Below, in pieces: positions 17,157 to 25,894 of a DNA stretch of 64,000 nt. The notes under the pieces are model-generated. The model was not told where the DNA came from. It worked only from the letters and a program-made list of their open reading frames with translations, and did not search any database. Source of the stretch: Cellulomonas gilvus ATCC 13127 (GTDB taxonomy: Bacteria; Actinomycetota; Actinomycetes; Actinomycetales; Cellulomonadaceae); the NCBI RefSeq assembly GCF_000218545.1, contig NC_015671.1, positions 2,418,001-2,482,000 on the forward strand, written 5' to 3'. The position numbers and the translations under genes are program-made. Each line of letters begins with the position of its first letter. The first letter of the stretch is position 1.

Positions 17157-18553
17157 CGGGGTGCCTCCTGCTCGTCGTCGGTGGCGGCCGCGGGTGCGGC
17201 ACCCGGCCCGGCGTCCTGCTCGAGCCGCACGCGCACCTGCGCAGGGACGTGCCGCTCGAGCGCGAGCACCTCGATGCTCAGGTGGCGCTGCAGCGGCTCG
17301 TCGTGCTCGGTCAGGTCGCCCGGGTCGGGCGGCAGCGCGACGCGGACGCGTGCACCGACGGGCGGCAGCGCACCGTGCGCCGCGATCGCGAGACCCGCGA
17401 TCGTCTCGTGGTCGCCGCGTGGCAGCACGTGGCCCACCGCGCGCTCGACCTCGTCCAGGTGCACGTCACCCGCCATGAGCCACATGCCGTCCTGCGGACC
17501 CGGCACCGCCTCGGGCACGTCGTCGTCGTGCTCGTCCGTGATCTCCCCCACGAGCTCCTCGGCGAGGTCCTCGAGCGTGAGGACGCCGGCCAGGCCGCCG
17601 TACTCGTCGACCACGCACGCCAGCTGGTCGCTCCGCGCGTTCAGCAGGCGCAGCGCGTCCGGCAGGGCCATCGACGTGGGCACCATCAGGGGCGGCCGCA
17701 GGAGGGCCGTGACCGGCGTCGCGTCGTCGGGACGCGTCAGCACGTCCTGCAGGTGCACCACGCCCAGCACCTCGTCGTCCGCGCTCAGCACCGGGTAGCG
17801 CGAGTGGCCCGTGGCCATCGCGCGACGTGCGTCGGCGATCGTCGCGTCGTCGGGCAGCGCGCCCACGCGCGCCCGCGGGATCATCGCGTGCTCGACGTCC
17901 TGGTCGGGGAAGTCGAGGATGCGGTCCAGGAGCATCGAGAGCTCGGCCGGCAGGTCCCCGCTGAGCCGCGAGTCCTCGACGATGTGCTCCAGGTCGCGTG
18001 CGGTCGCCGAGTGCTCGACGTCGTGCACCGGCTCGATCCGCAGCAGCCGCAGCAGCGCGTTGGACGCCGCGTCGAAGACCGTGACGAGCCAGCCGAAGAC
18101 CGTGAGGTAGCCGGTCGTCGACCCCGCGAGCCGCACCGCGACCGGCTCGGGCCGGGCGATCGCCAGGTTCTTGGGGAACAGCTCGCCGAACACCATCTGC
18201 ACGAGCGTCGAGACCAGCAGCGCGAGCACCGTGCCGACCGCGACGCCGACCCCCGTGGGGACGCCGACGCCGCCGAGCGCGGTGCCGAGGGACTCGCCGA
18301 TCAGCGGCTCGGCCACGTAGCCGACCAGCAGGCCCGTGACCGTGATGCCCAGCTGCGCGCCGGACAGCATGAACGACGTGCGGCGCGTGACCGCGAGCGC
18401 GCGTGCGGCACCGGCGTCACCGGCCTCGGCCCGCGCGCGCAGGCGCGAGCGGTCCACCGCCATGTAGGCGAACTCCTGCGCGACGAAGTACCCGGTCGCC
18501 GCCGTGATCGCGAGCACCACGAGCAGGCCGAGCAGCAGGCTCAGCGCCCACAT
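17153..18553 (-). CDS. CNNM/CBS membrane protein (HlyC/CorC family), full length
   Basis: A 466-residue protein with the full domain order: CNNM membrane domain (residues 1-190, including GYFVAQEFAYMAVDRSRLRARAEAGD and FGELFPKNLAIARPEP), a CBS pair (about 215-340, MIPRARVGALPDDATI...VVDEYGGLAGVLTLEDLAEELVGEI) and a C-terminal CorC_HlyC domain. It probably moves or senses divalent cations, with nucleotide binding at the CBS pair; this is known for the family and inferred here. It leads a two-gene operon. Confidence 0.9.
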   Translation of the reverse strand: MWALSLLLGLLVVLAITAATGYFVAQEFAYMAVDRSRLRARAEAGDAGAARALAVTRRTSFMLSGAQLGITVTGLLVGYVAEPLIGESLGTALGGVGVPTGVGVAVGTVLALLVSTLVQMVFGELFPKNLAIARPEPVAVRLAGSTTGYLTVFGWLVTVFDAASNALLRLLRIEPVHDVEHSATARDLEHIVEDSRLSGDLPAELSMLLDRILDFPDQDVEHAMIPRARVGALPDDATIADARRAMATGHSRYPVLSADDEVLGVVHLQDVLTRPDDATPVTALLRPPLMVPTSMALPDALRLLNARSDQLACVVDEYGGLAGVLTLEDLAEELVGEITDEHDDDVPEAVPGPQDGMWLMAGDVHLDEVERAVGHVLPRGDHETIAGLAIAAHGALPPVGARVRVALPPDPGDLTEHDEPLQRHLSIEVLALERHVPAQVRVRLEQDAGPGAAPAAATDDEQEAPR

Positions 18554-18697
18554 CGTCGTTCACCCCCCTCCGCGTGGTCGTGACGACGCCCGCGGTGGGG
18601 GCTGGGACTGCAGGGAAGGGCGGACATCTCTCTCCGGGTCGACACCAGGGACGCTCCCCCAACGCCCGACCCCCACCCCCGGTTCCCACCCCACCCC

Positions 18698-18809
18698 GCC
18701 GAACTGGTACCCAACCGCCAGTTCGGCCGGGGTGGGGGCGCCGAACTGGTAGCTAACCGCCAGCTCGGCCGGGGATGGCTGCGAACTGGTGGTTGTCCGC
18801 CAGCTCGGC
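18698..18809 (+). repeat. array of three 30-bp REP-like palindromes
   Basis: Three copies at 18698-18727, 18740-18769 and 18780-18809, spaced 42 and 40 bp. Copy 1 forms a perfect 10-bp stem, GCCGAACTGG pairing with CCAGTTCGGC, around a 10-nt loop. Copy 2 has one mismatched pair and copy 3 is degenerate at its left end. The left flank is C-rich (18670-18697) and the right flank G-rich, so the whole block is roughly palindromic. It fills the gap between trxA and the CNNM operon. A second locus is at 37614-37704, in inverted orientation. Confidence 0.85.
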
Positions 18810-18830
18810 GGGTGGGGGTGGGTGGGTGGG
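18810..18830 (+). other. G-quadruplex-type tract at trxA 3' end
   Basis: Five runs of three or more G separated by single T residues on the plus strand, ending at the base before the trxA stop codon. Single-nucleotide loops predict a very stable G4 in the strand that is the template for trxA. Confidence 0.7.
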
Positions 18831-19196
18831 TCAGGCCTGGGGCGTCGCGGCGATCTTGGCGCGGACCTCGTCCATGTCGAGATCCTTGACGGCCTGGACC
18901 ACCTGCTCGAGCGCGGGGCCGGGCAGCGCGCCGGCCTGGTTGAACACCAGGATGCCGTCGCGGAACGCCATCAGCGTGGGGATCGAGAAGATCTGCAGCT
19001 CGGCGGCGAGCGCCTGCTCGGCCTCGGTGTCGACCTTCGCGTGCACCACGTCCGGGTGCGTGTCCGAGGACGCCTCGAACACCGGCCCGAACCGCTTGCA
19101 CGGGCCGCACCAGTCGGCCCAGAAGTCGACGAGCACGATCTCGTTGTCCTTGATGGTCTGACCGATCGTCTCGGCGGTCAGCGTGGTGGTGGCCAT
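18831..19196 (-). CDS. trxA: thioredoxin
   Basis: A 121-residue thioredoxin with the active site WADWCGPCKRFGP and the conserved cis-Pro segment FSIPTLMAFRDG. It is the general dithiol reductant and a likely partner for the Bcp peroxidase. A small C-terminal extension (DMDEVRAKIAATPQA) goes beyond the E. coli length. The ATG follows GAAGGAGG. Its stop codon directly abuts a G-quadruplex-type tract and the palindrome array, which may act in transcript ending or stability. Confidence 0.95.
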   Translation of the reverse strand: MATTTLTAETIGQTIKDNEIVLVDFWADWCGPCKRFGPVFEASSDTHPDVVHAKVDTEAEQALAAELQIFSIPTLMAFRDGILVFNQAGALPGPALEQVVQAVKDLDMDEVRAKIAATPQA

Positions 19197-19329
19197 CGGG
19201 GCCTCCTTCGTCTCGGGGTCCGCCTGCTTGGAGCGTCGTGCCGCATCCGACTATTCCCGCCGCGCGGGCCATGGGCATCCCGACGGGCCCCCGCGAGCGC
19301 GCCTGGCGGCGCGGGCGGGCTCGTCGGGG

Positions 19330-19335
19330 TAGAAC
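19330..19335 (+). promoter_or_regulatory. -10 box of NUDIX-like gene
   Basis: TAGAAC, 6 nt before the GTG at 19342; leaderless spacing. The last position deviates from TANNNT. Confidence 0.45.
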
Positions 19336-19341
19336 GGCACG

Positions 19342-19896
19342 GTGACCGAGACGGCCGACTTCCCCACCGACCCCGAGCGCCCCGCAGGCTGGCTCCCGCC
19401 CGACGAGATCACGCGCCTGCGCGGACTGCTCCCGCTGGTCTACGTGGACGCCGTGCCCGTACGCGTCGACGACTCGGGTGACGTGATCGCCGTGGGCCTG
19501 CTGCTGCGCGTCACGCGCGAGGGCGTCATGTCCCGCGCGCTCGTCTCGGGCCGCGTGATGTACCACGAGCGCGTCCGTGACGCGCTGGTCCGGCACATCG
19601 AGAAGGACCTCGGGCCGGTCGCGCTGCCGCAGATCCCCGCGGCGCCACAGCCCTTCACGGTCGCGGAGTACTTCCCCACGCCCGGCGTCACGCCGTACCA
19701 CGACCCGCGTCAGCACGCGGTCTCGCTCGCGTACGTCGTGCCCGTGCTGGGTGACTGCCGCCCGCAGCACGACGCGATCGACCTGGCGTGGCTCACGCCC
19801 GAGGAGGCGTGCGCCGAGCAGGTGCAGGTGGAGATGAACGGCGGCCAGGGCGTGCTGCTGCGTCAGGCGATGGCCCACGTGGGGCGCTTGGCCTGA
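19342..19896 (+). CDS. NUDIX hydrolase-fold protein (DUF4916-like)
   Basis: A 184-residue protein with a NUDIX-like fold: GWLPPDEITRLRGLLPLVYVDAVPVRVDDSG at the start, then VGLLLRVTREGVMSRALVSGRVMYHERVRDALVRHIEKDLG in place of the Nudix box. The canonical GX5EX7REUXEEXGU catalytic motif is not intact, so hydrolase activity is doubtful. It matches actinobacterial DUF4916 proteins. It is convergent with the ABC-F gene, which ends 8 bases away; no hairpin is seen between them. Confidence 0.8.
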   Translation: MTETADFPTDPERPAGWLPPDEITRLRGLLPLVYVDAVPVRVDDSGDVIAVGLLLRVTREGVMSRALVSGRVMYHERVRDALVRHIEKDLGPVALPQIPAAPQPFTVAEYFPTPGVTPYHDPRQHAVSLAYVVPVLGDCRPQHDAIDLAWLTPEEACAEQVQVEMNGGQGVLLRQAMAHVGRLA

Positions 19897-19903
19897 GCTC
19901 GCG

Positions 19904-21643
19904 TCACGCCAGGTCGAGCACCGGCCAGTCGGCCAGGTCGGCCCGCATGCGACGGTCGTGCGTCGCGACGACGACCGCGGCGGACGTCCCGCGCAGCGCG
20001 TCGGTGAGCTCGTCGACCAGACCCACCGACAGGTGGTTCGTCGGTTCGTCGAGCACCAGCACGTGCGGCGCCGCGAGCAGCGCGCACGCGAGGTCGAACC
20101 GGCGCCGCTGCCCCACCGAGAGCTCGCGCACCGGCCGGTCGAGGTCCTCCTCCGAGAGCAGGCCCAGGGCGGCGACGGGCACCAGCTGGTCGGGGTCGAG
20201 CAGGCCCTGGTCGAGCAGGTCGAGCGCGTGCCGTGCGTACGCGTCGAACGCGGTCGGGCCGCCGTCACCGTCGGGCCGACGTGCGGCGTGCTCGGTGGGC
20301 CCCTCCTGCGCGAGCACGCCCAGCCGCACACCCGGGGCGATCGTCCGGCTCCCCCGGTCCAGGGGCAGCGTGCCCGCGAGCGCCGCGAGCAGCGTGGACT
20401 TGCCCGACCCGTTGGGGCCGACGACGAGCAGGCGCGATGCGGGCGCCACCTCCAGGCGGCGGCCCGGCAGGTCCAGCCGGGGCCCGTGCGGGCCGGCCAC
20501 GCGCGGCGCGCGCAGCTCGAGCAGCGGACCCGCGTGCGCGGCGGCGCGATCGGCGTCGGGGTCCAGCGGACGGTCGGGATCCGCACCCGTGGACGCGCGC
20601 CGCGGCAGGCTCGGCAGGTCCGGGAACGTCAGCGTGGGCGGCGGGACGGGCACGGCCACCGCGCGCGCCTCGAGCTGCTGCACCAGCCGGTCGGCGGCCT
20701 TGACGTGGATCCGCGCGCGCGTGGCCCTGCGGTGGCCCTGCGACCCCTTGGGCGGGCGCCACGCGTCGGACAGGCCCTCGTAGGACGCGTCGAGCCGCTG
20801 CGCGAGCTGCAGCGCACGCTTGCGCTCCTGCCGGTAGCGCACCTGCCAGCGCCGCAGCATCTGGTTCTTGGCGAACCGGTAGTCGGCGTACCGCGTCGCA
20901 CCGTACAGCGCGGGGCGGCCGTCCATGGCCGGGTCCAGGTCGAGGATCGCGGTCATCACGTCGTCCAGCAGCCGCCGGTCGTGCGTCACGATCACCACGG
21001 CACCGGCCCACTCGCGCAGCAGCGGCGTGAGGTAGTCGATGCCGGCGGCATCCAGGTGGTTCGTCGGCTCGTCGAGCAGCAGCACGTCCGCACGCTCGCC
21101 GATCCGGCACGCGAGCCGCACGCGGTACCGCTCCCCCACGCTCAGCGCGTCCAGCCGCCGCTCCGGGTCGCGCGGTGCACCGAACCGCGTGAGCGCCTCG
21201 TCGACCCTGCGGTCCACGTCCCATGCCGCGAGCTGCTCGTACCGGGCCATCGCGGCCGTGAGCGCCGCGAGGTCGCCGCGCTCGTGGTCGAACGCCGCGA
21301 TCGTCGCCTCGAGCTCGGCCGCCGCGGCCCGCACGGTCGCGCCCGTCGCGGCGACGAGCGTGCCCACGGTGTCCCCGGGTGCGACGACGAGCTCCTGGTC
21401 CACCACCGCCAACGAGCCGGAGCGCCGCACGGAGCCCGACGAGGGGACGAGCTCGCCCGCGAGCACGCGCAGCAGCGTCGTCTTGCCCGCGCCGTTCTCC
21501 CCCACGAGGCCGAGCCGCTCACCCGCGGCGACCGTCAGGTCCAGCGCGTCCAGCACCGGCCGGTCGGGGTAGCCGAACGAGACCGCGTCGGCGACCAGGT
21601 GCACCGTGCCGCGCGCGGCGTCAGGGCGGGTGGCGTCAGCCAC
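19904..21643 (-). CDS. ABC-F family ATPase, second paralogue
   Basis: A 579-residue duplicated ATPase: Walker A GENGAGKTTLL and GPNGSGKSTLL, signatures LSVGERYRVRL and LSVGQRRRFDL, and DEPTNHLD in the first domain. The signatures carry V in place of the usual G (LSGGE). The interdomain linker is long, basic and coiled (RYRQERKRALQLAQRLDASYE), as in ABC-F proteins that protect ribosomes from antibiotics or assist assembly. Specificity cannot be assigned. The GTG start at 21643 lies within the end of rdgB, overlapping by 8 bases; it is the last gene of the murI-rph-rdgB operon. Confidence 0.86.
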   Translation of the reverse strand: MADATRPDAARGTVHLVADAVSFGYPDRPVLDALDLTVAAGERLGLVGENGAGKTTLLRVLAGELVPSSGSVRRSGSLAVVDQELVVAPGDTVGTLVAATGATVRAAAAELEATIAAFDHERGDLAALTAAMARYEQLAAWDVDRRVDEALTRFGAPRDPERRLDALSVGERYRVRLACRIGERADVLLLDEPTNHLDAAGIDYLTPLLREWAGAVVIVTHDRRLLDDVMTAILDLDPAMDGRPALYGATRYADYRFAKNQMLRRWQVRYRQERKRALQLAQRLDASYEGLSDAWRPPKGSQGHRRATRARIHVKAADRLVQQLEARAVAVPVPPPTLTFPDLPSLPRRASTGADPDRPLDPDADRAAAHAGPLLELRAPRVAGPHGPRLDLPGRRLEVAPASRLLVVGPNGSGKSTLLAALAGTLPLDRGSRTIAPGVRLGVLAQEGPTEHAARRPDGDGGPTAFDAYARHALDLLDQGLLDPDQLVPVAALGLLSEEDLDRPVRELSVGQRRRFDLACALLAAPHVLVLDEPTNHLSVGLVDELTDALRGTSAAVVVATHDRRMRADLADWPVLDLA

Positions 21644-22277
21644 CGGCGCCCTGCCCGGACAGCAGGTCCGCGACCACGGGGCCGAGCGCGCGGAACGCCT
21701 GGCCACGGTGGCTGATCGCGTTCTTCTCGTCGGGCGAGAGCTCCGCGCACGTGCGCGACCCGCCCGTGGGGACCAGCACCGGGTCGTAGCCGAACCCGCC
21801 GGCGCCGCGCGGCGCGAGCGCGAGCGTGCCGACGAGGGCTCCGGTCTCGACGTGCTCGAACCCGTCGGGCGTGACGAGCGCGGCCGCGCACACGAACCGC
21901 GCACCGCGGTGCGGGTCACGGATGTCCGCGAGCTGCGCGAGCAGCAGCTCGAGGTTGGCGGCGTCGTCGCCGTGCCGGCCCGCCCAGCGTGCCGAGAAGA
22001 TGCCGGGCGCCCCGCCCAGCACGTCGACCGCGAGCCCGGAGTCGTCGGCGATCGCGGGCAGACCCGTGAAGGCCGCGAGCGCACGCGCCTTGAGCAGCGC
22101 GTTCTCCTCGAACGTCACGCCGTCCTCGACCGGCTCGGGGGCACCCACGTCCCGCGCGCCCACCACGGCCGACGGCTCGAGGCCGGGCAGCAGCGGCGCG
22201 AGGATCGCGCGCAGCTCACCGACCTTGTGCGCGTTGTGCGTGGCGAGCACCAGGCGGGCGGCGTCGGGCACGCTCAT
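21636..22277 (-). CDS. rdgB: XTP/dITP diphosphatase (RdgB/HAM1)
   Basis: A 213-residue house-cleaning pyrophosphatase that removes dITP, ITP and XTP from nucleotide pools. Motifs [18 protein letters not shown] (substrate and Mg binding) and [22 protein letters not shown] are canonical. Its start overlaps the rph stop by four bases, the usual rph-rdgB coupling in actinobacteria. Confidence 0.95.
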   Translation of the reverse strand: MSVPDAARLVLATHNAHKVGELRAILAPLLPGLEPSAVVGARDVGAPEPVEDGVTFEENALLKARALAAFTGLPAIADDSGLAVDVLGGAPGIFSARWAGRHGDDAANLELLLAQLADIRDPHRGARFVCAAALVTPDGFEHVETGALVGTLALAPRGAGGFGYDPVLVPTGGSRTCAELSPDEKNAISHRGQAFRALGPVVADLLSGQGAGG

Positions 22278-23077
22278 GCGCGCCCCGCCGACCGGGTCGC
22301 CGAGCCGTCGGCCGCGGGTGCGGCCAGCACGGCCGCCTGGAGCGCGGCGAGCTGCGACGTGCCCGCGAGCGCCAGGTCGAGCAGCGCGTCGAGCTCCGCG
22401 CGGACGAACGGGGCGGCCTCGGCGGTGCCCTGCACCTCGACGAACGCGCCCGAACCCGTGACCACGACGTTCATGTCCGTCTCGGCCCGCACGTCCTCGA
22501 CGTACGGCAGGTCGAGGACCGGGACACCGTCGACGATGCCGACGCTCACCGCGGCGACCGAGTCACGCAGCACCTGACGCCCGGGCGCGACGATGCCGCG
22601 CTCCTGCGCCCACGCGACCGCGTCCGCGAGCGCGACGTACGCACCCGTGATCGCCGCGGTCCGCGTCCCGCCGTCGGCCTGCAGCACGTCGCAGTCGAGC
22701 ACCAGGGTGTTCTCCCCGAGCGCGCTCACGTCGATGATCGCGCGCAGCGAGCGGCCGATCAGCCGCGAGATCTCGTGCGTGCGGCCGCCGACCTTGCCGC
22801 GCACCGACTCGCGGTCGGACCGGCTGTTCGTCGCGCGGGGCAGCATCGCGTACTCCGCGGTCACCCAGCCCTGGCCCGAACCCTTGCGCCACCGCGGGAC
22901 GCCCTCGGTGAACGACGCGACGCACAGCACCTTGGTGTCGCCGAACTCGACGAGGACGCTGCCCTCGCCCGCGCTCAGGAAGCGCCGCGTGATCGTGACG
23001 GGCCGCAGCTCGTCGGCGGCCCGGCCGTCCGGGCGGGCCGAGGTCGCGGGTGCGGGGGTCGGAGAGGTGGCAGACAT
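22274..23077 (-). CDS. rph: ribonuclease PH
   Basis: A phosphorolytic 3'-5' exoribonuclease trimming tRNA precursors. The 267-residue protein contains [47 protein letters not shown] and [40 protein letters not shown], all typical. ATG 23077 was chosen because it precedes a short Pro/Ala tail leading into the domain; an upstream in-frame ATG at 23224 would add unrelated sequence. It sits between the MBL hydrolase and rdgB. Confidence 0.95.
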   Translation of the reverse strand: MSATSPTPAPATSARPDGRAADELRPVTITRRFLSAGEGSVLVEFGDTKVLCVASFTEGVPRWRKGSGQGWVTAEYAMLPRATNSRSDRESVRGKVGGRTHEISRLIGRSLRAIIDVSALGENTLVLDCDVLQADGGTRTAAITGAYVALADAVAWAQERGIVAPGRQVLRDSVAAVSVGIVDGVPVLDLPYVEDVRAETDMNVVVTGSGAFVEVQGTAEAAPFVRAELDALLDLALAGTSQLAALQAAVLAAPAADGSATRSAGRA

Positions 23078-23159
23078 GCCCAGGAGCCTAACGAGCGCGC
23101 CGCGGGCCGGCGGCACCGGCCACGACCCGGCGACGACCCGGCGACGACCCGGGTACGCC

Positions 23160-23945
23160 TCAGAGCGTGTACGTCGCCCCGGGCCGGGCCACGTCGATCG
23201 GTCCGGCGAACGACTGCGCGGCACGCGCGACGACGTCCGCGGGATCGGCCCACGCGCTCAGGTGCGTGAGGACCAGCCGGCCCGCGCCGCCGCGCGCGGC
23301 GGCAGCACCTGCGCGCGCACCCGTCAGGTGGATGCCGCGCACGTCGTCGTCGTGCACGTCACGGAAGCCCGCCTCGCACAGCAGCAGGTCGGACGCGGCG
23401 AGCGCGTCGAGGCCGGGGCACTCGTCGGTGTCGCCCGTGTAGGCGAGCGTGACGGTGCGCGTCGCGTCGTCCTCCGCCGGGCCGTGCACGCGCACGCCGA
23501 ACGCCGGGACGGGGTGGTCGACCGGGACGGGCTCGAGCGTCAGCGGGCCGACGGTCACGCGGGCGCCGGGCTCCCACGTGCGGAACCGGAACTGCCCGTC
23601 GACCTCGGTGGCCGGGTCCTTGCCGGCCATCTCGGCGATCCGCTCGGCCGTCCCGGGCGGCCCCCACACGTCGACCGGCGGCAAGGGTCCGTCCGGCCGG
23701 TAGCGCCGCAGCACGTTGAGGACCACCAGGTCGGCGACGTGGTCGGAGTGCAGGTGCGAGACCGCGATCGCGTCGAGGGCTGTGGGGTCCCCGTACCGCT
23801 GCAGCGGGCTGAGCGCACCGTTGCCCAGGTCCAGCAGCACGTTCCACGTGCGGCCCGCGGCGTCGCTCGCCTGCACCAGGTACGACGACGCCGCGGCGTC
23901 GCGCGACGGGTACGAGCCCGCGCAGCCCAGCACGGTGAGCCTCAT
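23160..23945 (-). CDS. MBL-fold metallohydrolase
   Basis: A 261-residue metallo-beta-lactamase-fold protein with the zinc motif [10 protein letters not shown] (HxHxDH), a second metal region [14 protein letters not shown] and a C-terminal LVLTHLSAW. It resembles the tRNase Z-like/cyclic phosphodiesterase group commonly found between murI and rph in actinobacteria. The substrate is unknown; an RNA or cyclic nucleotide is possible. Its ATG overlaps the murI stop by four bases. Confidence 0.88.
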   Translation of the reverse strand: MRLTVLGCAGSYPSRDAAASSYLVQASDAAGRTWNVLLDLGNGALSPLQRYGDPTALDAIAVSHLHSDHVADLVVLNVLRRYRPDGPLPPVDVWGPPGTAERIAEMAGKDPATEVDGQFRFRTWEPGARVTVGPLTLEPVPVDHPVPAFGVRVHGPAEDDATRTVTLAYTGDTDECPGLDALAASDLLLCEAGFRDVHDDDVRGIHLTGARAGAAAARGGAGRLVLTHLSAWADPADVVARAAQSFAGPIDVARPGATYTL

Positions 23946-24757
23946 CGCAGCGCCCCGGCGGGCTCGACCTGCTCGACCTCGGGGCCCAGGAAGCGCCGCG
24001 CGAGCGTGCGGAACGAGTGCGGGTCGCCCGTGGCCAGGAACCGGTGCTGCGGCGGGCCCGCGAGCGTCGAGCGCTCGAGCCCGTGCGCGACGAGCGTGCG
24101 GTAGACGTCCTTGGCGGTCTCCTCCGCGCTCGAGACGAGCGTGACCTGCTCGCCCATGACGTAGCTGATGGCGCCCGTGAGCAGCGGGTAGTGCGTGCAC
24201 CCGAGCACGAGCGTGTCGACGCCGGACTCACGCACCGGGTCCAGGTACTCGTGCGCGACCGCGAGCACCTCGGGACCCGAGGTCACACCCGCCTCGACGA
24301 GCTCGACGAACCGCGGGCACGCCTGCGTGACGAGGCTGACCCCGGGGGCGACCGCGAGCGCGTCGTCGTACGCGAGCGAGTCGATCGTGGAACGGGTCGC
24401 GATCACGCCGATCCGCCCCGTCCGGGTCGCGGCCACCGCGCGGCGCGCCGCGGGCAGGATCACCTCGACCACCGGGATCCCGCGGCGCAGCGTGTACCGC
24501 TCGCGCGCGTCGCGCAGCATGGCCGACGACGCGGTGTTGCACGCGATCACCAGCGCCTTGACACCCGCGTCCACCAGGTCGTCCATGACCTCGAGCGCGA
24601 ACGCCCGCACCGCGGCCAGCGGCTTGGTGCCGTACGGCGTGTTCTGCGTGTCGCCGATGTACACGGTGGACTCGTTCGGGAGCTGGTCGAGGATCGCGCG
24701 CGCGACCGTCAGACCCCCGACGCCGGAGTCGAAGATGCCGATGGGGGCGTCGTTCAC
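23942..24757 (-). CDS. murI: glutamate racemase
   Basis: A 271-residue enzyme that makes D-glutamate for peptidoglycan. The two catalytic Cys are in [11 protein letters not shown] and [12 protein letters not shown]. The start is GTG 24757, with TAGGCT 7 nt upstream, so the transcript may be leaderless. An IS481-family element ends 15 bases before this start and separates murI from DUF2017 and clpS, its expected operon partners. The TAGGCT box survives the insertion, but everything upstream of it now comes from the IS end. Confidence 0.95.
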   Translation of the reverse strand: MNDAPIGIFDSGVGGLTVARAILDQLPNESTVYIGDTQNTPYGTKPLAAVRAFALEVMDDLVDAGVKALVIACNTASSAMLRDARERYTLRRGIPVVEVILPAARRAVAATRTGRIGVIATRSTIDSLAYDDALAVAPGVSLVTQACPRFVELVEAGVTSGPEVLAVAHEYLDPVRESGVDTLVLGCTHYPLLTGAISYVMGEQVTLVSSAEETAKDVYRTLVAHGLERSTLAGPPQHRFLATGDPHSFRTLARRFLGPEVEQVEPAGALR

Positions 24758-24764
24758 GGGTGCG

Positions 24765-24770
24765 AGCCTA
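24765..24770 (-). promoter_or_regulatory. -10 box of murI, partly inside the IS target duplication
   Basis: TAGGCT on the minus strand, 7 nt before GTG 24757. Four of its six bases lie in the left copy of the CCTAGC duplication. Its first three bases are also the stop codon of the transposase. Confidence 0.55.
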
Positions 24771-24772
24771 GC
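24767..24772. repeat. left target-site duplication of IS481-family element
   Basis: CCTAGC directly before the left terminal repeat, matched exactly at 25889-25894. A six-base NCTAGN target is the known preference of IS481. Confidence 0.9.
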
Positions 24773-25775
24773 TGTTCCGGCTCATGAGGTTGGTGACGCC
24801 TGCGTGGAGGCGTGAGGCCGGGGGCTGGTTGCCGGCGGCGGTGTGGCAGCGATGGTAGTTGTAGTGGACGTTCCAGATCTTGATCGCTGCGGCCCGCTCG
24901 GCCTCGGAGGTCCAGATGCGGGCGTAGAGGAGTTCCTCGGCCAGGATCCGGTTGTATCTCTCGACCTTGCCGTTGTGCCGGGGAGTGTGCGGACGGATCC
25001 GCTGGTGACGCGAGGCGAACGCGGTCACCGTCCGGGTGAACGCCTTGGCGGTGTAGTTCGCGCCGTTGTCGGTGACCACCCGGACCAGCCGGTTGATGCC
25101 GTGGGCGGCGAAGAACGCCCGTGCCCGGCAGAAGAACCCGATCGTGGTCGCTGCCTTCTCGTCGGGCAGGTGCTCGGTGTAGGCCAGTCGGGAGAAGCCG
25201 TCGACGGCGGAGTGCAGGTAGACGTAGCCGGCGCGGGCGCCCTTGGTCTTGGCCCGCTGGGCGGCCTTGTCCGCCGCTGAGCCGCGCCCGTGAGCGCGCC
25301 AGCCGCCGCCATCGGGGATGCGCCCGACCTTCTTGACGTCCAGATGGACCATGTGACCGGGGTAGCGGGCGGTGATGCGGCCCGCGGTGCGGTTCATCGA
25401 CCCGTCGGGGTCGATGTCGCGGCGCCGGCTGATGCCCAGGCGGACCAGCCACCGCCCGACGGTCGCGACCGAGACCTGGTGCCCGCGGCGGACCAGCTCG
25501 AGGTGGATCGCCCGGGCCGACCACTTGTGCTCCCGGCGCCACGTCTCGATCAACGCGACCAGGTCGGGCTCGAGCTGGGTCGGGGACGCGTGAGGGACAC
25601 TCGCCCGGTCGGCCAGCCCGACCTCGCCCAACTCGTCGAACCGGGCCTTCCACTTCGACAGGCACTGCCGAGAGATGCCCGCCTCGGCAGCGACGTGAGC
25701 GATCGGTCGGTGGGCGCAGCGGCGCACGAGCCGCAGCCGCCCTTCGGGGGTGAACGGGGCGTTAGCGTGGCTCAT
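24768..25775 (-). CDS. IS481-family transposase
   Basis: A 335-residue DDE transposase. An N-terminal helix-turn-helix (about residues 22-55, [20 protein letters not shown]) is followed by an rve-type integrase core with Asp146 (MVHLDVKK), Asp236 ([10 protein letters not shown]) and Glu272 ([10 protein letters not shown]); all three catalytic residues are present. The frame is intact, so the element may be active. It runs through the left terminal repeat and leaves the element, ending at TAG supplied by the duplicated target. It is oriented the same way as murI. Confidence 0.95.
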   Translation of the reverse strand: MSHANAPFTPEGRLRLVRRCAHRPIAHVAAEAGISRQCLSKWKARFDELGEVGLADRASVPHASPTQLEPDLVALIETWRREHKWSARAIHLELVRRGHQVSVATVGRWLVRLGISRRRDIDPDGSMNRTAGRITARYPGHMVHLDVKKVGRIPDGGGWRAHGRGSAADKAAQRAKTKGARAGYVYLHSAVDGFSRLAYTEHLPDEKAATTIGFFCRARAFFAAHGINRLVRVVTDNGANYTAKAFTRTVTAFASRHQRIRPHTPRHNGKVERYNRILAEELLYARIWTSEAERAAAIKIWNVHYNYHRCHTAAGNQPPASRLHAGVTNLMSRNS

Positions 25776-25888
25776 CGAGGGGTAGGTCCTTCGCGCAGCA
25801 GTTGGTTGGTCGCACTTCCATCCTGCCGCCGGGGGCCTACCCCTCCCTCACACCCCCAGCCGCGTCACCAACCTCATGAGCCACAACA
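24773..25888 (-). mobile_element. IS481-family insertion sequence, 1116 bp
   Basis: Bounded by 27-bp imperfect inverted repeats (24773-24799 and 25862-25888; 25 of 27 match) that begin TGTT and share a 21-bp core GGCTCATGAG...GTGACGC. It is flanked by the 6-bp direct repeat CCTAGC. It carries one transposase gene. It sits exactly at the junction between DUF2017 and murI, leaving both reading frames intact. Near-identical ends, a perfect duplication and an undamaged transposase suggest a fairly recent insertion. Confidence 0.95.
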
Positions 25889-25894
25889 CCTAGC
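25889..25894. repeat. right target-site duplication of IS481-family element
   Basis: CCTAGC, identical to 24767-24772. Its CTA, read on the minus strand, is the TAG stop of the DUF2017 gene. Confidence 0.9.

Noticed and set aside
18698..18809. CRISPR array
   Set aside because: Only three imperfect units with internal symmetry; intervening sequence is 10-12 bp and low in complexity, and there are no cas genes.
24773..25888. Composite transposon or genomic island boundary at the IS481 element
   Set aside because: Only one IS copy is present and the flanking genes are normal syntenic actinobacterial genes on both sides.
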